From the NCBI GenBank assembly GCA_029260755.1, contig JAJDCQ010000136.1, positions 1-64,000 of the forward strand: a stretch of 64,000 nt of DNA, in the 5' to 3' direction. This DNA is from Planctomycetota bacterium (GTDB lineage Bacteria > Planctomycetota > J058 > JAJDCQ01). Below are positions 55,417 through 64,000 of the stretch, one piece after another. Position numbers and translations under genes: made by a program. Below the pieces are notes generated by a model. That model made no database searches, had not been told where the DNA came from, and saw only the letters and a program-made list of their open reading frames with translations. How positions within the stretch are numbered: position 1 is the first letter of the stretch; every line of letters begins with the position of its first letter.

Positions 55417-57390
55417 TCAGCGTGGCCCCTCGGCGGCGTCGCGGAGAATCCTGGCGAGCGCCCGGCGCGCCGCCCAGCCGACGAAGCGGTCGGTCGGGAA
55501 ATAGCCCTGATCCTCGTAGGGAACGAGCCGCTCGAGCGCGTCGAGGAGCGAGGCGTCGGGAGCGAGGACGACCAGCTCGGCCATCGCCAGCAGCTCGGGC
55601 GTGTCGGTCGATGCGAGCCGCGCGGTGACGAAGCCGCGCCCGGCCTCGTCGCCCGCGCGGGTCAGGAGCAAGGCCGCGAACGGCGCCGCCTCGCCATCGT
55701 CCGCGACGAGCTCGGCGCCGAGGGCCGGATCGAGCGCCACATCGGCGAGGACGAAGAACGCGAGCGCGGCGCGGCGCAGGGGATCGGGCCCCTTCACGAG
55801 CGCGTCGCGGGCGACGTCTGGCGCGGCGCCGAGGTCGGGCCCCGGCTCGTCGTCGGCGCGACCGAGGCGCCCAGCCGCGACCGCCCGTCCGAGCGCGGTC
55901 AGGGCGCTCGCCCGCGCCGCCTCGGTGAGCGACTCGTTCGCGACCGTCGATGCCACCGCGGCGGTCAGCTCCTCGTCGCCGGTCCGCGCGGCCACCTCGA
56001 ACGCGAGCTCGGCGAGGAGACCGCTCCCATCGCCCGCCAGGAGCGGAGCCGCGAGACGGGCTCGGGCGGCGTCGATGGCGTCGGCGAGCGCGCCGGGCAC
56101 GGCCGAGGCGGCCGCCTCGTCGCCGACGCGGGCGAGAAGCGCGGCCACGACGCCCTCGCGGGTCGGAGCGCCCGCGCCGGCCGCCGCTCCGCCCGTTCCG
56201 CCGGCCGCCGCTCCGGCGCCTCCGCTCGAGCCGGGAACGCCGGCGGCGAGGGCGGTGCCGAGCCCGCCGACGGCCAGGACGCGGACCGTCGGGTCCTCGT
56301 CGTCGAGCGCGACGACGAGCGCCGCCACTGACGCCGGGCTCGGCGCGAGCAGCCGGGTCGAGAACGTCGCGAGCTGACGCACCGTCAGCTCCTCGTCGGC
56401 GATCCCCGCGATGACCCGCTTCCGCGCGGCCCGACCGCCGGCCCGGGCGAGCCCGACCGAGGCGGCCATCCGGACGAGCGCCGGCTGGACATCGGATGCG
56501 GCCGCGCGGCCGAGCGCCGCGCGCGCCGCGTCGCCGCCGATGATGCCGATCCCGAGCGCGGCGTGAACCCGCGCGCTGGCCGGCTCCCCCGCGTCGAGGA
56601 CGGGGACGAGGTCGTCGATCGCCCGCGGCCCGGCGAGCGCCGCCGCCTCGAGGACGCCGATCATCACGCCGGCCTCGGGCGTCGCCTCCACGACCGCGCG
56701 GAGCCGCGCCGCCTCGCCCGAGATCGCCAGCCCGAGCGCCGCGAGGCGGCGCCGGACCGGATCCTCCCCGCCGTCGAGCTTGGCCGCGATCGCTTCGATG
56801 ATGCGCTTGCCCAGATCGCGGTCGCGGAACGCGCGCGGCGGGGTCGGGCGCGCGATCGGCCCGCCGCCGCCATCGATGAGCGCCGAGAGCTCGGCGCGCC
56901 GGGCGCCGAGGGCGTCGTCGCGGGCGGTGAGCGCCTGGGTCGTGCACTCGACCCGGGCCCGCTCGACGACGTCGACGACCCGCTCCGCCTGCTTCACGTG
57001 GCGCATCACCATCTCGCGCTCGCGCGGGTCGCCGCCGGCCTCCCGGGCCTTCTGGAGCAGGGCGAGGCGCGCCTTGTGGGCGGGGAGCTCGGCCTCCCGG
57101 TGGAGGATCGCGGCGAGCGCCCACGCGACCGACGCGTCGCGATGGGCGCCACGCTCGACCCATCCGAGGGCGAGCATCTCGAGGTCGCGCGCCCGGGAGG
57201 CGAGCGGCCCGCCCGGATCGCCGAGGTCGGCCTCGGACAGCTCCGCGCGCAGCGCCTCGAACGCCGCATCCCGGTCGATCGGCGCGACGCCGCCGCCGTC
57301 GTCTCCGCCGTCAGGCGTCGACTTGCAACCGACGAGGGTCGCGACGAGCAGGATCGAGAGCGCCGCGAAGGAAGGCCTCACCGGTCTCAT
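55417..57390 (-). CDS. HEAT-repeat lipoprotein
   Basis: The product has 657 residues. A signal sequence ends in a lipobox (ATLVGC, Cys about residue 22) followed by an Asp/Gly-rich linker, so it should be lipid-anchored in the envelope. A helical segment (about 40-200) precedes an Ala-rich solenoid of HEAT repeats (about 200-640), interrupted by a Gly/Ala linker (about 385-410). No catalytic residues are visible. The ATG overlaps the stop of the metallopeptidase gene by one base (TGATG), so their translation is probably coupled. It may act as a scaffold or substrate adaptor for the neighbouring proteases; this role is inferred from gene order. Confidence 0.85.
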   Translation of the reverse strand: MRPVRPSFAALSILLVATLVGCKSTPDGGDDGGGVAPIDRDAAFEALRAELSEADLGDPGGPLASRARDLEMLALGWVERGAHRDASVAWALAAILHREAELPAHKARLALLQKAREAGGDPREREMVMRHVKQAERVVDVVERARVECTTQALTARDDALGARRAELSALIDGGGGPIARPTPPRAFRDRDLGKRIIEAIAAKLDGGEDPVRRRLAALGLAISGEAARLRAVVEATPEAGVMIGVLEAAALAGPRAIDDLVPVLDAGEPASARVHAALGIGIIGGDAARAALGRAAASDVQPALVRMAASVGLARAGGRAARKRVIAGIADEELTVRQLATFSTRLLAPSPASVAALVVALDDEDPTVRVLAVGGLGTALAAGVPGSSGGAGAAAGGTGGAAAGAGAPTREGVVAALLARVGDEAAASAVPGALADAIDAARARLAAPLLAGDGSGLLAELAFEVAARTGDEELTAAVASTVANESLTEAARASALTALGRAVAAGRLGRADDEPGPDLGAAPDVARDALVKGPDPLRRAALAFFVLADVALDPALGAELVADDGEAAPFAALLLTRAGDEAGRGFVTARLASTDTPELLAMAELVVLAPDASLLDALERLVPYEDQGYFPTDRFVGWAARRALARILRDAAEGPR

Positions 57391-59258
57391 CAGTTGTGCT
57401 TCTCCTCCCAGGCCCGCCAGGCGGCCTCGATCTCGGCCGTGGCGAGCTGGTCCACGGTCGTCCCGCGGAGGAAGGCGACGATGCCGTCCGCGGTGGGGAC
57501 GAGCCGGGGCGCGCCCGCGCGCTCGTCGTCCTCCGCCAGGATGAGGAACCGCGTGAGCGAGAACGCCTCGGCGTAGACGGCGTTCATGTCGGCTCCGGTG
57601 TAGGCGTCCCGGTCGGTGGCGATCACCTCCCGGAGGGTCCGTCTTTCGCCCGAGGCGGCCCGCGCGGCGAGGAGGCGGGCCTGGAAGCGACGGTTTCGGC
57701 AGAGCCGCATCCGCGGCGGCTTGGGGAACGCGTCGGTGTCGAGCTCCTCGTCCTTCCGGCCCTTGCGCGTCTCGCGGCGGAGCGCCTTGAGCGAGCGCTT
57801 GTCATGGAAGAGCGCGGCCGCGAAGTACTGGGCGAGCCCCTCCTCGAGCCACTTCGGCCGCCCGACCCGGGGCATCGCCACGTGCATCCCGTAGTGGGCC
57901 TCCTCGTGGAGCAAGCCCTCGAGGAGGTGCTCGCGATCGAGGTCCGCTCGTGCGAACAGGACGATGCGCCGGCGACCGCCGTCGTAGAAGCCGCCGCTGT
58001 TGCGGAAGCCGGGCGCCTCGCGGTCGCAGAACTCGATGTACTCGCGGTGCTCGCGGAAGAGGAGCACGCTCGCCTTCCGCATCGGCGGGCGGACGCCGAG
58101 GACGTGGAGCAGCCGGAGGAAGCCGTCGTCCATCTGATCGCCCGCCCACCTGGCGAGCCAGCGCGGGAGGTTACTCTTGATCGCGAACCGCTTGGTCGAG
58201 TAGCGCCGCGCGCCCTCCCAGTCGGTCCCGTCGTCCTCGGGCTCCGCGGGCTCCTCGTCGAGGCCGCGGGCGGCCGCCAGCTCCGCCTCCGCCTTCGCGG
58301 CCGCCTCGGCCTCCCGCTGGCGCACCTCGATGTCGAGGAGCCACTCGCGGACATCCGCGATCTCCGCGACGAGCTCGGCGTCGCCGGCGTGCGCCGCCTC
58401 GGCGCTCCTGAGCTCGGCCCGCGCATCCTCGAAGCGTCCGAGGCGGACCCACGCGCCCGCGATCACGACCGAGGGGTGGCGGCGGTCGGGGATGAGAGCC
58501 CGGACGCGCTCGAGGAGCTCGCGCGCGTCGGCGCCCTCCCCGGCGCCGACCTGCTCCGCGGCGATCTCGTCGACGAGCGCCTGGGCGTCGATCCGGTCGG
58601 GTTCGATCTGGAGCGAGTCGACGACGCGGTCGCCGGCGATCGCGAGATCGCGCCGGCCGAACGCGGCCAGGGCGAGGCGGTAGAGGTTGGTCGCCTTCTC
58701 GCCCGGGTTCGCCGAGGGGAGATCGAGCGACCGCGCCATCAGACGCTCGGCCGTCGCGGCGTCGCCGCCCTCGCGCGCCCGGTCCACCCCGACCTGACAG
58801 GCGTAGCGCAGGAGGCTCTCGACCTCGCGCCGACCGGCGGTTCCCTTCTTCACATCGGGGAGGATCGCGTCGAGGATCACGACGGCGTCGGCGAACCGCT
58901 CCTTGCCGGCGAGGGCGTAGGCCTCGCGGTACTGCTCGCGCCAGAGCTCCTGGGGCGGGGGCCTCCAGACCTCGACGTCCTCCTCGGGGTCGCCGATGAA
59001 CGCGAGCTCGGCGGCCTCGGGGTCCGGCTTCGGCGGCTCGACCTCGGGGGGCCGCTCCGCCTCGCGCTCGGCGGCGAGCTCGGCCTCGGCGTCGTCGCCA
59101 CCGGTCCGGGCGACGAGCGCGATGCCCGCGAGAAGGACGAGTCCCATGAAGGCGATCGCCGCACCGGCGAACGTCTTGCCGAGCTGCGCGGTGCTCGCCT
59201 CGCGCTCGAGCTTCCCGCGCTTCCGGAGCGGGCTCTTCTTGGGAGGACGGGCGCTCAT
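57390..59258 (-). CDS. Membrane-anchored HExxH metallopeptidase, DUF1570-like
   Basis: The product has 622 residues. A basic N-terminus and one membrane helix (about 30-53) are followed by an acidic Pro-rich spacer and TPR-like helices (about 100-330). The C-terminal domain has the zinc motif HEEAH (H451 to H455) and the third-ligand block KWLEEGLAQYF (E471/E472), which is the gluzincin pattern. The layout matches DUF1570/peptidase-MA-like proteins of Planctomycetota. The active site should face the periplasm or paryphoplasm. ATG 59258 lies 2 nt after the HtrA stop, and its own stop overlaps the lipoprotein start. The substrate is unknown. Confidence 0.85.
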   Translation of the reverse strand: MSARPPKKSPLRKRGKLEREASTAQLGKTFAGAAIAFMGLVLLAGIALVARTGGDDAEAELAAEREAERPPEVEPPKPDPEAAELAFIGDPEEDVEVWRPPPQELWREQYREAYALAGKERFADAVVILDAILPDVKKGTAGRREVESLLRYACQVGVDRAREGGDAATAERLMARSLDLPSANPGEKATNLYRLALAAFGRRDLAIAGDRVVDSLQIEPDRIDAQALVDEIAAEQVGAGEGADARELLERVRALIPDRRHPSVVIAGAWVRLGRFEDARAELRSAEAAHAGDAELVAEIADVREWLLDIEVRQREAEAAAKAEAELAAARGLDEEPAEPEDDGTDWEGARRYSTKRFAIKSNLPRWLARWAGDQMDDGFLRLLHVLGVRPPMRKASVLLFREHREYIEFCDREAPGFRNSGGFYDGGRRRIVLFARADLDREHLLEGLLHEEAHYGMHVAMPRVGRPKWLEEGLAQYFAAALFHDKRSLKALRRETRKGRKDEELDTDAFPKPPRMRLCRNRRFQARLLAARAASGERRTLREVIATDRDAYTGADMNAVYAEAFSLTRFLILAEDDERAGAPRLVPTADGIVAFLRGTTVDQLATAEIEAAWRAWEEKHN

Positions 59259-59260
59259 GC

Positions 59261-61042
59261 TCACTCGTCGCCGTCGTCGCCGTCTTCGCCGTCGTCGCCG
59301 TCGCCTTCGGGCGGGGCGCCGCCGGGGATCGGAAACGGCACCTCGATCGCCTTGCCCTTGCGCCAGACGGTCACCGTGACGGTGCTCCCGGGCGCCGAGC
59401 GGCGAATCCGATCGTCGAGGTCGAAGTAGTCGACCGGCTGACGGCCGTCCCACTTGCCGATCACGTCGCCCGCCGCGATCCCCGCCTTCGCGGACGCGCT
59501 GTCGGGGGTGACCTCCTCGACGACGATCCCGGTCCCCGTGTCGTCCACATCACCGAGGACGAGGCCGAGCGCCTCGGGGGTCGGCCGAGGGCCGGAGGGC
59601 GCGGGCGGGCCGCCGCCCTCGGGCTTGCCCCCGTCGGGGCCCTCTTCGCCGCCGTCGGGTGCGCCGCCGCCGCCGGGAGTCGGCCGGGCCTTGAGCCGGG
59701 CGCCCTCGTGCTCGGAGCTGTTCACGACGGAGAGCTCGACGGTCATGGCCGTCTGGCCGCGCAGGATGCGGATGGTGACGCTGTTGCCGAAGCGCTCGCC
59801 CGACAGGAGGCTGTCGAGCTGGAAGCGGTCGAGCGCCTCCGCGCCGTTCCAGTGGGTGATCACGTCGCCGGGCAGGACGCCGGCCTCATCGGCGGGAGAG
59901 CCATCGTAGACGCCCGTGATGATGACGCCATCCATCGTGATCTCGCCGAAGTCGAGGCCGACGAAGGGCGTGTTCGGCGACGGCGGGAGGTTGCCGCCGG
60001 GGGTCAGCTCGTCGTCCGAGCGCCCCTTCTCGATCTCGATCGTGACCGTGACGCGCGCGCCCGGGCCGTCGGGATCGCCCGCGACCGCGCGCATCACGAC
60101 GACCTCGATCGAGCTGCCGACCGGGAAGGTGCTCACGATCCCCTTCCAGCGGAGCTCGTTGATCACGGGGTAGCCGGCGGCCTCGACGATCCGGTCGCCC
60201 GCCTTCAGGCCCGCCTCGCCGGCCTTCGCCCCGTCGGCGACCCGGCGCACGATCACCCCGGTCGGGGGCTCCGCCGACCGGGCGGGCGGCTCCTCGAGGA
60301 GCAGCCCGTTCACCGCGCCGTGATCGACCTTCTCGCCGCCGGCGTTCCGGAGCGTCTCGAGGAAGCGCGCGATCTGGACGGCGCTGATCGCGTAGCCGAT
60401 GCCGGTGTTGCGCCGCTCGCCGAAGCGGACGGCGATGCGGCCGTTGATGCCCATCACCGCCCCGTCGAGGTCGATGAGCGGCCCGCCCGAGTTGCCCGGA
60501 TTGACGGCCGCGTCGGTCTGGATCGCGTCGCCGTAGCCGCCCTGGTAGCGGTGGAACGCGCTGACGATCCCCAGGGTCACGGTCGGTTCGGCGTCGTGCT
60601 CGGCGAAGCCCCACGGGTTGCCGAGGGCGAAGACCCACTGCCCGACCCGGAGCGCGTCCGAGTCGCCGAGCGGGACGAACGGCAGCGGGCCGCCGACCCA
60701 GTCCTCGATCTTGAGGAGCGTGATGTCGCCGATCTCGTCGTGGCCGCGGACGGTGGCCGTGTGCTCGAACCCGCCGGGCCGGAAGATCGTCCACTTCTTC
60801 TGGCCGCCGGCGACGTGGTGGTTCGTCACGACCCACCCGTCGGGGCTCACGATCACGCCCGAGCCGCCGCCGATCGCGACGAACGCCGGGCGACACCGCT
60901 CCACCACCTCGGTGACGCGCTTCTCGAAGCGCTTCACGCTGTCGGGGATCTCGGCATCGGCGCCGCGGGCCGTCGCGGGCGCCAGGAGGGAGGCGATCGC
61001 GACGAGCGTCGACGCGACCGCCGCGGGGGCTCGGCGTCTCAT
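59261..61042 (-). CDS. HtrA/DegP-like serine protease with three PDZ domains, catalytic triad intact
   Basis: The product has 593 residues. The signal peptide ends near ARGA (about residue 28). The trypsin-like domain has all three catalytic residues: H76 in TNHHVAGG, D106 in GDITLLKI and S185 in NPGNSGGPL. Three PDZ-type modules follow (about 245-345, 355-450 and 490-575), with a Gly/Pro-rich linker before the last. The extreme C-terminus is an acidic Gly/Asp run. It should degrade or refold envelope proteins. Its ATG overlaps the stop of the inactive HtrA paralogue gene in an ATGA, so the two are probably made together. Confidence 0.9.
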   Translation of the reverse strand: MRRRAPAAVASTLVAIASLLAPATARGADAEIPDSVKRFEKRVTEVVERCRPAFVAIGGGSGVIVSPDGWVVTNHHVAGGQKKWTIFRPGGFEHTATVRGHDEIGDITLLKIEDWVGGPLPFVPLGDSDALRVGQWVFALGNPWGFAEHDAEPTVTLGIVSAFHRYQGGYGDAIQTDAAVNPGNSGGPLIDLDGAVMGINGRIAVRFGERRNTGIGYAISAVQIARFLETLRNAGGEKVDHGAVNGLLLEEPPARSAEPPTGVIVRRVADGAKAGEAGLKAGDRIVEAAGYPVINELRWKGIVSTFPVGSSIEVVVMRAVAGDPDGPGARVTVTIEIEKGRSDDELTPGGNLPPSPNTPFVGLDFGEITMDGVIITGVYDGSPADEAGVLPGDVITHWNGAEALDRFQLDSLLSGERFGNSVTIRILRGQTAMTVELSVVNSSEHEGARLKARPTPGGGGAPDGGEEGPDGGKPEGGGPPAPSGPRPTPEALGLVLGDVDDTGTGIVVEEVTPDSASAKAGIAAGDVIGKWDGRQPVDYFDLDDRIRRSAPGSTVTVTVWRKGKAIEVPFPIPGGAPPEGDGDDGEDGDDGDE

Positions 61043-63117
61043 TCGTCATCCTCCGTCGCAGGGAGTGGCGCGTCGGGCGATACGGCGGGCGGGGCCGCCT
61101 GGCGATCGGTCCGGTTGGTGAGGTCGGGGCGAGGGGCGGGGACGAGCGCGCCCCGGCGCCGGCGCGCGACCTCGGGCCGTCCGACCGCCGTGAGCCAGCG
61201 CTGCCACGCCCGCTCCACCGAATCGGGGGTCACCCCCCGGCTCGGGTGATCGGTCAGGACGGGATGGAAGGTGAGCGCGCCGACGCCGGCGCGGATCACG
61301 ACGAGCTCCAGGGCGTGCCCCGACGAGGTGCCGACGACCCGCGCGACCATCTCGTCGACGGTGGCGAACTCGGACCCGTCGATACGGACGATCACATCGC
61401 CCGCCCTGAGACCGGCCCGCTCGGCGCCGCGGCCAGCAATGACCGACTCGATCTTGCCGGCGGCGAGGTAGCCGGGCGGCGGCGGCGTCACGGCGGTGTA
61501 GGTGATGCCCAGGTAGCCGGGCGTCGCGATCGTGTGCCGGCGAACCAGGTCGTGGAGCAGCCACAGGCAGCGGCTCCGGACCTCGGGATCGTCGCTCGCC
61601 GCGCCGTCGAGGAGCACGTCGAGGGCTCGCCCCTCGAGCGCCGCGAGCCGCTCGGTCGCCGCCTGCCGGACCGCCCAGTCGGGCTCCTCGAGGCGCCGGA
61701 TGTCGGCGCGCGCGGCGCTCGACTCGGCGGCGGTGAGGGCGCCGAGGACGCCCGGCCGGAGGTCGGCGGGCGCGATGACGTCGGGGATGGCGTTCTCCCG
61801 ATCGTCGTCGCCCTCGTCGTCGGCGGGGTCCTCGTCGTCGGCCGCCGAGCTCACCGGAGGATCGTCGGCGATCGCGAGGGTCATCGGCCCCGGGCGGATC
61901 GTGACGCGGCGTGCCTGGTCGGCCGAGTCGCCGTCCTCGCCGTCGTCGGGCTCGCCGCCATCGTCGCGGTCGCCGTCTTCGTCGGGCTCCCCGTCGGGCT
62001 CCTCGTCGGGCTCCTCGTCGGGCTCGGGCGCTCCGTCGCCTTCGCCTTCCCCCTCACCCTCGCCGGCGTCGCTCGGCACGTCCTTCGGGCGCGGGGCCAG
62101 GATGGCCTCGAGGTCCTTCTCCTCGCCCTTGCGGAGCACGCGAATCGTCACCTTCTCGCCGACGTCGAACCGGCCGAGGAGGCGCCGCAGGTCGCGCGCG
62201 TTCGCGAGCGGCTTGCCGCCGACGGCCAGGAGGCGGTCGCCCTTCTTCACCCCCGCGAGCTCGGCGGCCGAGCCGGGGACGACGCCGGTGACCGGGATCC
62301 CGGGCTTTCCGTCGCTCCCCATCGTCACGCCGAGGAACGGCGGCGGCGGGCGCTCGACGTCGTGGCCGCGGGCGAGGACGGGGATCACCTTGCGGAACTC
62401 CCAGACCGGAATCGCGAAGCCGACGCCGCTGTTCAGGCCCGGACGATCGCTCATCTCGACGATGACGCCGATCACGCGTCCCTCGAGGCTGGCGAGCGCT
62501 CCGCCGAGGTTACGCCGGTTCACCTTCGCGTCGGTCTGCACCGCGCGTCCCTTGAACCGACCGGTCGCGCTGAGGATGCCCGTCGTCATCGTGTGCCCGA
62601 GCCCGGGGGCCCCGCGTCCGACGGCGACGGTGAGCTGTCCGAGCCGGAGCCGGGCCCCGTCCTTCCAGTGGGGCATGACGAGCGGCGCGGGTGGATCCAC
62701 CCGCAGGAGCGCGAGGTCGCGCTGGTGGTCGCGCCCGAGGAGGCGGGCGTCGAGGCGCCGGCCGTCGGGGAGGGTCACCCTGGCGACGACCGGACGCGAG
62801 GTTCGAGGGCGGACGGCGGCGCCGAACGGGCCGGCCAGGGCCGATGGCGCCGGCGAGCGCATCGGCGCGCCCTCCAGGCCGGTGCTGCTCGTCAGGATGA
62901 GTCCCTGCCGATCGACGATCACGCCCGAGAGCGGCGTCGCGCGGTTGCCGTCCTTCGCGATCGGCTCGATCCGGACGACCGCCTTCGCCGCGCGGTCCGC
63001 CGCGACCCGGAAGGCCTCCTCGAGATCGCCGGCGGGCGGAGCGTCGCCGTCGTCGGCGCGGGCCGGCGATGGGCCGGCGAGCACGACGACGGCCGCGAGC
63101 AGGAGCGCTCTTCTCAC
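61039..63117 (-). CDS. HtrA-like pseudoprotease with PDZ domains and a HEAT-like insert
   Basis: The product has 692 residues. A signal peptide precedes a trypsin-like fold in which the catalytic His is T79 (LTSSTGLEG) and the Ser is L204 (RRNLGGALA); only D134 (RDLALLRVD) remains. It should therefore not cleave. A PDZ domain (about 265-345), a long acidic Asp/Glu/Gly linker, a short HEAT-like segment (about 460-530) and a second PDZ domain (about 540-610) follow. It may hold substrates or regulate its active neighbour. The start is GTG 63117, overlapping the upstream stop in GTGA. Its stop overlaps the HtrA start in ATGA. Confidence 0.87.
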   Translation of the reverse strand: MRRALLLAAVVVLAGPSPARADDGDAPPAGDLEEAFRVAADRAAKAVVRIEPIAKDGNRATPLSGVIVDRQGLILTSSTGLEGAPMRSPAPSALAGPFGAAVRPRTSRPVVARVTLPDGRRLDARLLGRDHQRDLALLRVDPPAPLVMPHWKDGARLRLGQLTVAVGRGAPGLGHTMTTGILSATGRFKGRAVQTDAKVNRRNLGGALASLEGRVIGVIVEMSDRPGLNSGVGFAIPVWEFRKVIPVLARGHDVERPPPPFLGVTMGSDGKPGIPVTGVVPGSAAELAGVKKGDRLLAVGGKPLANARDLRRLLGRFDVGEKVTIRVLRKGEEKDLEAILAPRPKDVPSDAGEGEGEGEGDGAPEPDEEPDEEPDGEPDEDGDRDDGGEPDDGEDGDSADQARRVTIRPGPMTLAIADDPPVSSAADDEDPADDEGDDDRENAIPDVIAPADLRPGVLGALTAAESSAARADIRRLEEPDWAVRQAATERLAALEGRALDVLLDGAASDDPEVRSRCLWLLHDLVRRHTIATPGYLGITYTAVTPPPPGYLAAGKIESVIAGRGAERAGLRAGDVIVRIDGSEFATVDEMVARVVGTSSGHALELVVIRAGVGALTFHPVLTDHPSRGVTPDSVERAWQRWLTAVGRPEVARRRRGALVPAPRPDLTNRTDRQAAPPAVSPDAPLPATEDDE

Positions 63118-64000
63118 TCTCCGTCCTCCCCGTCGTCCTCTTCGCCGTCGTCCTCTTCGCCGTCGTCCTCGTCGCCGTCGGCGTCATCCCCTTCGTCTTC
63201 GTCTCCGGCCTCGTCGTCCGGCTCGAGCGGCACCGCCGCCACCGCCCGAACGGCGGTCGGTAGCTCGATCACCCGCTCGCCCGCGTCGTCCTCGATGACG
63301 AGGGTCAGCGTGGCACCCGGCGGCGTCCACTCGAGCGCGTCGTCGAGCTCGTCGAGCCAGCGCAGGCGCCGTCCATCGAGCTCGCGGAGCCAGCCGCCCA
63401 CCGCCAGACCGGCCTCCGCGGCCGGCCCGCCCTCGCTGACCTCCACGATCCGAAGCCCGCCGCCGGGCTCCTCGATGACGCCGAGGCCGACCCAGAGGGT
63501 CGGCCGCTCGCCGCGCGCGAGCGTCGGGAGCATCGCCTGGATCTCGCGCGCCGGCACGGCCACGGCGAGACGGCGCCCCGAGACATAGGACGAGGTGACC
63601 AGCCCGAGGACGGCCCCGCGCCGGTCGACGATCGGCCCGCCGAAGCTGCCGGGGTTCACGGGGGCGTCGGTCTCGAGCGCCCGATAGCGATAGCGCCCCT
63701 TCGTCGAGCCCTTCTCGCGCGGCATCGGGTAGATCCCGCTCACGATCCCCCGTCCCATCGCGGCGACCCGATCGCGGGTGACGCTCTCGAAGACGTTGCC
63801 AAGGCTGAAGACCAGGTCGCCCACCCGCGCGTCGGTCTCCGCGAAGCGAAGCCCCGCCGGCAGGTCGTCGGGGACCTCCGTCACCACCAGGACGGCGAGG
63901 TCCATCCGCTCGTCGCGCCCGGCGAGGCGCCCCTCGACCTCGCGTCCGTCGGGCAAGACGATCCGCGCCCGAGGATCGTCGGTCTTCACGGCGCCGGCCG
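63114..64000 (-). CDS. HtrA-like pseudoprotease, C-terminal part (truncated by window edge)
   Basis: The frame is open to the right edge, so the N-terminus and the catalytic His region are missing; the GTG at 63989 is not a credible start because it lies inside the protease fold. The Asp is kept in ERMDLAVLVV. The Ser loop reads NPGSFGGPI, with Phe where N-S-G-G has the nucleophile, so it is probably inactive. A PDZ domain follows the trypsin-like fold, and the C-terminus is a long Asp/Glu/Gly run. It is the first visible gene of the minus-strand run and overlaps the next start in GTGA. Confidence 0.8.
   Translation of the reverse strand, partial: AGAVKTDDPRARIVLPDGREVEGRLAGRDERMDLAVLVVTEVPDDLPAGLRFAETDARVGDLVFSLGNVFESVTRDRVAAMGRGIVSGIYPMPREKGSTKGRYRYRALETDAPVNPGSFGGPIVDRRGAVLGLVTSSYVSGRRLAVAVPAREIQAMLPTLARGERPTLWVGLGVIEEPGGGLRIVEVSEGGPAAEAGLAVGGWLRELDGRRLRWLDELDDALEWTPPGATLTLVIEDDAGERVIELPTAVRAVAAVPLEPDDEAGDEDEGDDADGDEDDGEEDDGEEDDGEDGE

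Noticed and set aside
63114..63989. A complete gene starting at GTG 63989.
   Set aside because: This start falls inside the trypsin-like fold, with no signal peptide and no His segment. The frame stays open to the window edge, so the gene is truncated.

Overview
The window is very GC-rich DNA, almost fully coding, with short intergenic gaps. The gene content suggests a bacterium of the Planctomycetota or a similar large-genome phylum such as Myxococcota or Acidobacteriota. The grounds are eight Hanks-type Ser/Thr kinases in 41 kb fused to WD40, TPR, Ig-like/FGE-sulfatase or galactose-binding-like modules, many secreted HEAT-repeat proteins, zinc-ribbon proteins and lipoproteins. The phylum is inferred from gene content. 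No rRNA or other taxonomic marker is present, and I recognised no tRNA, CRISPR array, prophage or transposase gene.

Layout. 1-320: 5' part of an HNH-endonuclease-like gene leaving the left edge, followed by about 630 bp without a convincing gene. 950-2023: phytanoyl-CoA dioxygenase family protein. 2049-13884: four kinase genes in two convergent, translationally coupled pairs (TPR kinase then WD40 kinase on +; Ig/FGE kinase then WD40 kinase on -). 13950-16004: sarcosine-oxidase-like flavoenzyme, P-loop kinase and zinc ribbon. 16113-22262: a giant kinase with a possible HEPN-like N-terminus, WD40 propellers and an unknown 600-residue C-terminus. 22281-26208: triple-repeat lipoprotein, a HEAT plus degenerate alpha/beta-hydrolase protein, and a four-helix membrane protein. 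26349-31129: MscS-family channel coupled to a CorA transporter. 31204-41157: three more kinases (PA14-like sensor; TPR kinase coupled to Ig/FGE kinase). 41163-49013: HEAT protein, PHP-type DNA polymerase X, zinc ribbon, second and third HEAT proteins, and a NYN-LOTUS RNase-like protein. 49456-53001: PLP deaminase/aldolase, TauE/SafE permease and a secreted coiled-coil protein. 53369-64000: one minus-strand run with overlapping or near-overlapping genes: three HtrA-like proteins (only the middle one keeps its catalytic residues; the first is cut by the window edge), a membrane-anchored HExxH metallopeptidase, a HEAT lipoprotein and a homocysteine methyltransferase/MTHFR fusion.

How the genes work together. 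The kinase pairs share 4-nt NTGA stop/start overlaps, and between them they sample all three combinations of TPR, WD40 and FGE modules. This suggests stoichiometric two-kinase signalling units. The HtrA, metallopeptidase and HEAT lipoprotein run looks like an envelope proteolysis module in which two HtrA paralogues have become non-catalytic. Short inverted-repeat elements (44654-44840, 49072-49219, 49270-49380, 53142-53327) sit in the larger intergenic gaps. Several transcription-unit heads carry a TANNNT -10-like hexamer very close to the start codon, which suggests short or absent 5' leaders.
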